Below are positions 59,151 to 64,000 of a stretch of 64,000 bases of DNA, piece after piece. The notes beneath the pieces are model-generated. The model had not been told where the DNA came from and did no database searches. It saw nothing but the letters and a program-made list of their open reading frames with translations. This DNA comes from JAGHKQ01 sp041920565 (GTDB taxonomy: Bacteria; Bacillota; Bacilli; Bacillales; Bacillaceae_G), in contig JBHGXS010000141.1 of the NCBI GenBank assembly GCA_041920565.1, positions 1-64,000 on the forward strand, given 5' to 3'. Position 1 is the first letter of the stretch. Each line of letters begins with the position of its first letter. Made by a program: the position numbers and the translations under genes.

Positions 59151-61218
59151 AGTTGCGTACCTCTTCATCATCACGCGGTACGTAAGGCTCTTCATGCAGC
59201 TCCAGTTTCTCATTCTTCAGCGCTTTTATCCATAGGCGGAGGGATGAGACAAGAACTGCGAGTACAACAAGCATGAAGACCGCGCACAGCGTTGCATCAA
59301 TATAATCATTCATAATAATTTGCTTCATTTGTTCTTGATTCGCAGCAGGCGGGAGGACCTTTCCTGCATCTAAATTATCTTTAAATACTTTTGCATGTGC
59401 CAAGAACCCGATTTTCGGATTTTCGTGGAACAGCTTTTGATATCCCGCTGTCATCGTAACAACTAAAATCCATGTAGTCGGAATAAGGGTAACCCATACA
59501 TATGCTTTTTTCCCCATTTTAAATAGTAATGTCGTTCCGAGTAAAAGCGCAATTCCGGCAAGCATTTGATTGGCGATACCGAACAGTGGCCATAACGTAT
59601 TGATGCCGCCTAACGGGTCAATTACACCTTGATATAAGAAATAACCCCATCCTAATACACATAGTGTAGTGGCAAGAATGTTAGCCGGAAGATATTCTGT
59701 CTTGCCTAAAGGCTTGTAAACATGACCAAGAAGGTCTTGAATCATAAAACGTCCGACACGCGTACCTGCATCAATCGTCGTTAAAATAAACAGTGCTTCA
59801 AACAGAATAGCAAAATGATACCAGAAGGCCATCAGCGCTTTTCCGCCAATCACTTTCGCAAAAATAAATGCCATCCCGATTGCCAAAGTCGGTGCTCCTC
59901 CAGTCCGGGATAGAACTGTTTGTTCCCCTACATCTTTTGCCAACTGATTTAAATCGTCAGGAGTAATTGTGAACCCCCAAGATGAAATTGTTGTAGCTGC
60001 TTGTGCAGCATCTGCACCAATAACCGCAGGAGGGCTGTTGATCGCAAAATACGTCCCCGGTGTTAATACACATGCTGCAATCAAAGCCATTACAGCTACA
60101 AAAGATTCCATTAACATTGCGCCATACCCTATAGGACGAGCATGAGTTTCACGCTCTATCATTTTAGGAGTAGTACCGGAAGAAACTAAAGAATGGAAAC
60201 CGGATACAGCCCCGCAGGCAATAGTAATAAATAAGAACGGAAACAGATTCCCCGCAAATACAGGACCGGTTCCATCAACGAACTTTGTCAGAGCCGGCAT
60301 TTGTAAATCCGGAGCTACAATTAAAATTCCCAATGCTAAACCGACAATGGTGCCGATTTTTAAGAATGTACTTAAATAATCACGAGGTGCAAGCAACAGC
60401 CAAACCGGTAATGCTGATGCGATAAAGCCGTATGCAATCATCATAATCGCAATCGTTTCGCCCTTAAATGTGAACATTTTCGCCAGCTCCGGGCTCTCAG
60501 CTACATACTGACCAGCCATGATGGAAAGCAGCAAGAGAACAACACCAATAGCCGATCCTTCTCCCACGCGCCCAGGACGAATATACCGCATGTAAATACC
60601 CATGAAAAGGGCGATTGGAATTGTAGCTGCAATGGTAAACATGCCCCACGGACTTCCTACAAGCGCTTTCACAACAACGAGCGCCAATACTGCTAATAAA
60701 ATAATCATAATACCTAAAATACCGACCATGGAAATAAAGCCCGTAATAGGACCGAGTTCTTCTTTGATCATTTCTCCGAGAGACTTTCCGTTACGGCGCA
60801 TTGAAGCAAACAAAATAACAAAATCTTGGACAGCCCCTGCAAGCACTACACCTACAACGATCCAAAGCGTGCCCGGCAAATATCCCATTTGCGCTGCCAG
60901 AATAGGGCCTACGAGAGGACCCGCTCCCGCGATAGCTGCAAAATGGTGGCCAAAAAGCACCCATTTGTTCGTCGGTACATAATCTTTTCCGTCATTTAAT
61001 AATTCAGCCGGTGTTTTTCGATTATCATCTAGTTGAAATACTTTTCTTGCGATAAATTTACTATAAAAACGATACGCTACTGCGTAAACAGAGACGGCAG
61101 CCACAAGCAGCCAAATCGCATTGATGGTTTCGCCGCGATTTAAGGCAAGCACTGCAAATCCCGCTGCTCCTGCTGCGGAAATGAGTCCCCAAAGCAAGAT
61201 AGATTTTAATCCCTTCAA
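59143..61218 (-). CDS. cstA: CstA-family pyruvate/peptide transporter
   Basis: A 691-residue polytopic membrane protein with about 16 helices. Family blocks are 'GHHFAAIAGAGPLVGPILAA', 'SGFHSLVSSGTTPKMIERE' and 'TTIDAGTRVGRFMIQDLLG'. CstA/BtsT relatives import pyruvate; earlier work called it a peptide transporter. It is followed by the ybdD-like partner, and a LytTR response regulator gene lies upstream on the same strand, as in pyruvate-sensing systems. Confidence 0.93.
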   Translation of the reverse strand: MKGLKSILLWGLISAAGAAGFAVLALNRGETINAIWLLVAAVSVYAVAYRFYSKFIARKVFQLDDNRKTPAELLNDGKDYVPTNKWVLFGHHFAAIAGAGPLVGPILAAQMGYLPGTLWIVVGVVLAGAVQDFVILFASMRRNGKSLGEMIKEELGPITGFISMVGILGIMIILLAVLALVVVKALVGSPWGMFTIAATIPIALFMGIYMRYIRPGRVGEGSAIGVVLLLLSIMAGQYVAESPELAKMFTFKGETIAIMMIAYGFIASALPVWLLLAPRDYLSTFLKIGTIVGLALGILIVAPDLQMPALTKFVDGTGPVFAGNLFPFLFITIACGAVSGFHSLVSSGTTPKMIERETHARPIGYGAMLMESFVAVMALIAACVLTPGTYFAINSPPAVIGADAAQAATTISSWGFTITPDDLNQLAKDVGEQTVLSRTGGAPTLAIGMAFIFAKVIGGKALMAFWYHFAILFEALFILTTIDAGTRVGRFMIQDLLGHVYKPLGKTEYLPANILATTLCVLGWGYFLYQGVIDPLGGINTLWPLFGIANQMLAGIALLLGTTLLFKMGKKAYVWVTLIPTTWILVVTMTAGYQKLFHENPKIGFLAHAKVFKDNLDAGKVLPPAANQEQMKQIIMNDYIDATLCAVFMLVVLAVLVSSLRLWIKALKNEKLELHEEPYVPRDDEEVRNYA

Positions 61219-61340
61219 GTTATATTCCCCCTAAGAGTTTCTTAAAAGGAATTATACTAAATTTTCAGAATTATAAAAATAAAGATTTCTCTATCATGAC
61301 AGCTTTCAATACTAACGTGTAAGAGAATAGGGATAACATG

Positions 61341-62057
61341 TTATATTTCAATCTTATTGCGTAATTGCTTTACATAATTTCGGCTGACCGGTATCGGTTC
61401 TTCCATCTGTCCGTCTAAATATAAGTTATATGTCCCATTGTAATAAGGCTTTAATTCTCGAACGTACTCCAGATTAATTAAATAACTTTTATGTACTCGT
61501 AAAAATGAGTATTGGCTTAATTTATCTTCCAGTTCCTGCAGTTTATAGGAGCAAACAAAACAAGTGTCAGCCGTATGAATGGATACCGTTTTGCACTCTT
61601 TATTTTTATTGATGTATGCAATCTCTTCCGGCGCCACATACAAAATTCCTTCCTCATATTCAATAGGGAGCTTGTATCGCAGCATAAGATCGCTGTTTCG
61701 TGCTTCTTTTTGCAATAAATCTAATAGAAAGAACAGCTCATCTGTTTGAAATGGCTTCAATAAATAATAAAAAGCCCGAAGGCGAAAGGAATCGATTGCG
61801 TATTTATGCTCTTCTCCCATTATAATAAGGTGTGTTTGCGTTCCTAACTCTCGGATAATTTCAGCTGCCTGCAATCCGCTTATATCCGGTAAGTTTACAT
61901 CTATGAATAAAACATCCGGTTCGAATTTTTTAACAAGTTTGATGGCTTCCGTTCCCCTCTGTTCTTCCCAAATCTTTGCTGTTTCGACCTCTTCCTGTAC
62001 CATCTGTCTCAGCTTTTTTCGTTCATTTGCTTCGTTACTGATAATGAGTACTTTCAC
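61341..62057 (-). CDS. LytTR-type response regulator
   Basis: About 238 residues. A receiver domain with the phosphoacceptor Asp53 in 'FIDVNLPDISGLQAAEIIRE' and Lys in 'YYLLKPFQTDEL'; then a LytTR DNA-binding domain ('YINKNKECKTVSIHT', 'FLRVHKSYLINLEYVREL'). GTG at 62057 follows AAGGCGGTGG and gives a normal N-terminus; the ATG at 62126 would add an unusual 23 residues. No histidine kinase gene is adjacent. It probably regulates cstA, 123 bases downstream, like BtsR-type regulators; inference. Confidence 0.87.
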   Translation of the reverse strand: MKVLIISNEANERKKLRQMVQEEVETAKIWEEQRGTEAIKLVKKFEPDVLFIDVNLPDISGLQAAEIIRELGTQTHLIIMGEEHKYAIDSFRLRAFYYLLKPFQTDELFFLLDLLQKEARNSDLMLRYKLPIEYEEGILYVAPEEIAYINKNKECKTVSIHTADTCFVCSYKLQELEDKLSQYSFLRVHKSYLINLEYVRELKPYYNGTYNLYLDGQMEEPIPVSRNYVKQLRNKIEI

Positions 62058-62158
62058 TTCTGCTTCCACCGCCTTACTTAGTATCGGTACTAGAGACCCT
62101 GCATCATATGACATGAATTCGACCATAAACCGGATTATCCTTCTTAAAAATTAGGAAA

Positions 62159-62179
62159 CGGCATGCGGATTGCATGCCG
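62159..62179 (-). terminator. niaP terminator
   Basis: A GC-rich 8-bp stem CGGCATGC / GCATGCCG with a 5-base loop, followed on the minus strand by TTTCC and a T-rich stretch. Confidence 0.6.
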
Positions 62180-62195
62180 AACTTCCTTCGAGAGC

Positions 62196-63395
62196 TTATG
62201 CAAGCTCTTGCTGCTTTGTTTCTTTTCCTAATAAAAGGACTGCCAGTACCCCCACTAAAATGGCAACACAAAAGATTGTAAAAACCGTTGTAATCGATGT
62301 TTTTTGAGCTACAAGGTAACCGACCAATAGCGGTCCCAAAATTCCGCCGATTCTTCCGAATGACGCAGCCATTCCCGCTCCGGTTCCGCGAATGATGGTC
62401 GGGTACTGCTCAGGTGTATAAGCATATAAGGCTCCCCAAGCTCCCAAATTAAAGAAAGAGAGAAATACCCCTGATGTAATTAGTAAAGGCAATGATTCCG
62501 CACTTCCGAAGAAATATGCACTTACGGCTGTACCGATTAAATATGCAACAAGAACAAATTTTCTTCCAGCTCTTTCGATTAACCAAGCTGCAGTAAAGTA
62601 CCCTGGTAATTGTGCCAGTGTCATGATTAATACGTATTCAAAGCTTTTAATAAGACTGAAGCCTTTCATAACCATAACGCTTGGCAGCCATAAAAACATG
62701 CCGTAATAGGAGAAGACCACACAAAACCAAAGAACCCACAGCATAATGGTCGAACGAGCATACGTCTTGGACCAAACTCCTGCAATTTTCTCCCATGCTG
62801 ATTGTTTTTGTGACGCAGCTTGAAATTGCGGTGAATCTGGTAAATTCAAACGCAGGTATAAAGCATAGAAGGCAGGAACTGCACTCAACAGCAACGCAAT
62901 CTGCCAGCCGTAGCTTGGAATTATAAAGTAAGAGATGAGAGCGGCAATCAGCCAGCCCCCGGCCCAAAAGCTTTCAAGCAAAACAACGACTCTTCCTCTC
63001 TCTGCCGCCGAAACACTCTCTGATACAAGCGTAGAAGCAACCGGAAGCTCTCCTCCCAATCCCATTCCAATGAAAAAGCGCAAAATAAGAAAAACAGCCA
63101 GAGTTGGCGCCAATGCTGATAATCCGCTGCCGATCGAAAACATCAATAATGTAATGATAAAGACTGCTTTACGGCCGATTCGGTCAGCCATTATACCAAA
63201 TAGTAAAGCACCAGCCGCCATTCCAATTGAGTTTATGCTGCCAATCCATCCCATCTGTTTGGCTGTTAAATTCCAGTCCTTTTGCAAGGCTGTAATAATA
63301 AAGGACAGTATGCCGACATCCATGGCATCAAACATCCATCCCAGACCGGCAATACCGAGCAGTTTCCGCTTTGAAATTATTGTATCTTTCTTCAT
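62196..63395 (-). CDS. niaP: NiaP-like MFS transporter
   Basis: A 399-residue major facilitator with 12 helices. It closely matches B. subtilis NiaP (YceI), the niacin permease, in blocks such as 'GLGWMFDAMDVGILSFIITA', 'GMGLGGELPVASTLVSE' and 'GAWGALYAYTPEQYPT'. 'GIMADRIGRK' is the MFS signature loop. It probably imports nicotinate for NAD synthesis, although SV2-type relatives carry other aromatic acids. Its own terminator separates it from the regulator downstream. Confidence 0.85.
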   Translation of the reverse strand: MKKDTIISKRKLLGIAGLGWMFDAMDVGILSFIITALQKDWNLTAKQMGWIGSINSIGMAAGALLFGIMADRIGRKAVFIITLLMFSIGSGLSALAPTLAVFLILRFFIGMGLGGELPVASTLVSESVSAAERGRVVVLLESFWAGGWLIAALISYFIIPSYGWQIALLLSAVPAFYALYLRLNLPDSPQFQAASQKQSAWEKIAGVWSKTYARSTIMLWVLWFCVVFSYYGMFLWLPSVMVMKGFSLIKSFEYVLIMTLAQLPGYFTAAWLIERAGRKFVLVAYLIGTAVSAYFFGSAESLPLLITSGVFLSFFNLGAWGALYAYTPEQYPTIIRGTGAGMAASFGRIGGILGPLLVGYLVAQKTSITTVFTIFCVAILVGVLAVLLLGKETKQQELA

Positions 63396-63647
63396 CTCGA
63401 ATCCCCTTTATTTCTTGGTTAGCTTACCCAGAATATTTTACCAAAAAAAACATTTAGGAGGATGATATTTTTCACATCCCTCTGTTCTATTTTTCCTTTT
63501 CATTTCTTACTTATTCCCTTGGAAATATGCAGGAGAAGATTATATACAAAATAGAGGCTTTTCCTAAAAGACCTTTACGCCTGCTTCTCTTGCAGATACA
63601 CTGACCGTAAGAGTAATTTTTCTTTAGCAAGGGGATGGTGATGAGAA

Positions 63648-64000
63648 ATGAAATATATTGTTGCTGCTGATTCATTTAAAGATTCCTTATCTTCGCTCCA
63701 GGTCGGTCAAGCTGTAAAACAAGGCATCCTCCATGCACATCCTGAGGCAGATGTTGAGATTATAGCAATGGCTGATGGAGGAGAAGGGACGGTTGAAGCA
63801 TTGCTTCATGCAAATGAAGGACGTGAAATAGAAATACAAGTTCATAATCCGTTGATGCAACCCGTTACAGCAAAGTATGCTGTCTTTCATCAAAACGGAA
63901 AAGACATTGTGTTTATTGAATGTGCCCAAAGCAGCGGCCTGCCGCTTGTTCCAAAAGAATTGCGCAATCCTATGAATACCAATACATATGGACTTGGCGA
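63648..64000 (+). CDS. Glycerate kinase, 5' part
   Basis: The first ~117 codons of a glycerate 2-kinase (GarK/GlxK family), cut by the window end. It begins 'MKYIVAADSFKDSLSSLQVG' and continues with 'MADGGEGTVEALLHA' and 'FIECAQSSGLPLVPKELRNP', all typical. It converts glycerate to phosphoglycerate. The ATG at 63648 has GGGGATGG upstream; an ATG at 63641 is in another frame and closes at once. No gene is seen in the 252 bases between niaP and this start. Confidence 0.9.
   Translation, partial: MKYIVAADSFKDSLSSLQVGQAVKQGILHAHPEADVEIIAMADGGEGTVEALLHANEGREIEIQVHNPLMQPVTAKYAVFHQNGKDIVFIECAQSSGLPLVPKELRNPMNTNTYGLG

Noticed and set aside
1..64000. tRNA and rRNA genes
   Set aside because: No cloverleaf-like or rRNA-like sequence was noticed on reading; a covariance-model scan would be needed to exclude one fully.

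Overview
The window looks like chromosomal DNA of a spore-forming member of the Bacillaceae. It carries spore germination genes (cwlJ, gerQ), a prespore regulator (rsfA) and Gram-positive ribosome binding sites. The gene order is close to the B. subtilis ywj-ywi-ywh-ywf-ywd regions (pyrG-rpoE, fadF-cls-uvsE, argS-ywiB, speE-speB, pbpG-ywhD-ywhC-ywhB, ywfO-rsfA-lipL-pta-hemQ, cwlJ-gerQ-ywdK-ywdI-ung). The fused mutase icmF and the neighbouring acyl-CoA genes fit a cereus/megaterium/Geobacillus-like relative. The species cannot be named from sequence reading alone. No rRNA, tRNA or CRISPR array was seen.

Layout. 1-1034: an IS982-family insertion sequence abutting the pyrG terminator. 1098-14277: pyrG, rpoE, then a long minus-strand acyl-CoA operon (fadF, thiolase, 3-hydroxybutyryl-CoA dehydrogenase, two acyl-CoA dehydrogenases, a TetR regulator and icmF), headed by a promoter that overlaps a FadR-like palindrome. 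14534-19274 (plus): cardiolipin synthase, an internally deleted uvsE, a GGDEF-EAL protein and a methionine aminopeptidase. 19275-23776 (minus): two degenerate ~21-bp repeat clusters, argS-ywiB and speE-speB. 23970-29705: a GDPD remnant, pbpG, ywhD, ywhC, ywhB, ywfO and a DUF1450 gene. 29998-38933: rsfA, lipL, pta, hemQ, cwlJ-gerQ, ywdK, ywdI, remnants of an RCK_C protein and of a purine permease, a HAD phosphatase, ung and guaD. 39139-41859: an SGNH esterase/ABC exporter operon. 42070-47922: hom-thrC-thrB, and metY-metA under a SAM riboswitch.

47939-50230 holds a selA remnant and then the most unusual module: a ParM-like actin, a small ribbon-helix-helix ParR-like protein, and upstream a run of about twelve GTAnAC-type iterons spaced about 10.6 bp. 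It looks like a complete type II (actin-based) partition system with its centromere, sitting in what otherwise reads as core chromosome. 50315-64000: a secreted SH3/glucosaminidase enzyme, pdxK, a MetX-like acyltransferase with a MarR regulator, a poly-N-acetylglucosamine cluster (deacetylase convergent with pgaC-pgaD), an M29 aminopeptidase, cstA with its ybdD partner and an orphan LytTR response regulator, a NiaP-like transporter, and the 5' part of a glycerate kinase gene.

How the genes work together. The acyl-CoA operon joins beta-oxidation steps to branched-chain acyl-CoA isomerisation, with FadF as a likely route for electrons. hom-thrC-thrB and metY-metA share homoserine; MetA has Glu111, which matches an acetyl-CoA donor and therefore MetY. 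Several genes are decayed (uvsE, selA, a GDPD, the purine permease, an RCK_C protein). Two of them keep only their ends, so internal deletion seems a recurring mode of loss here.
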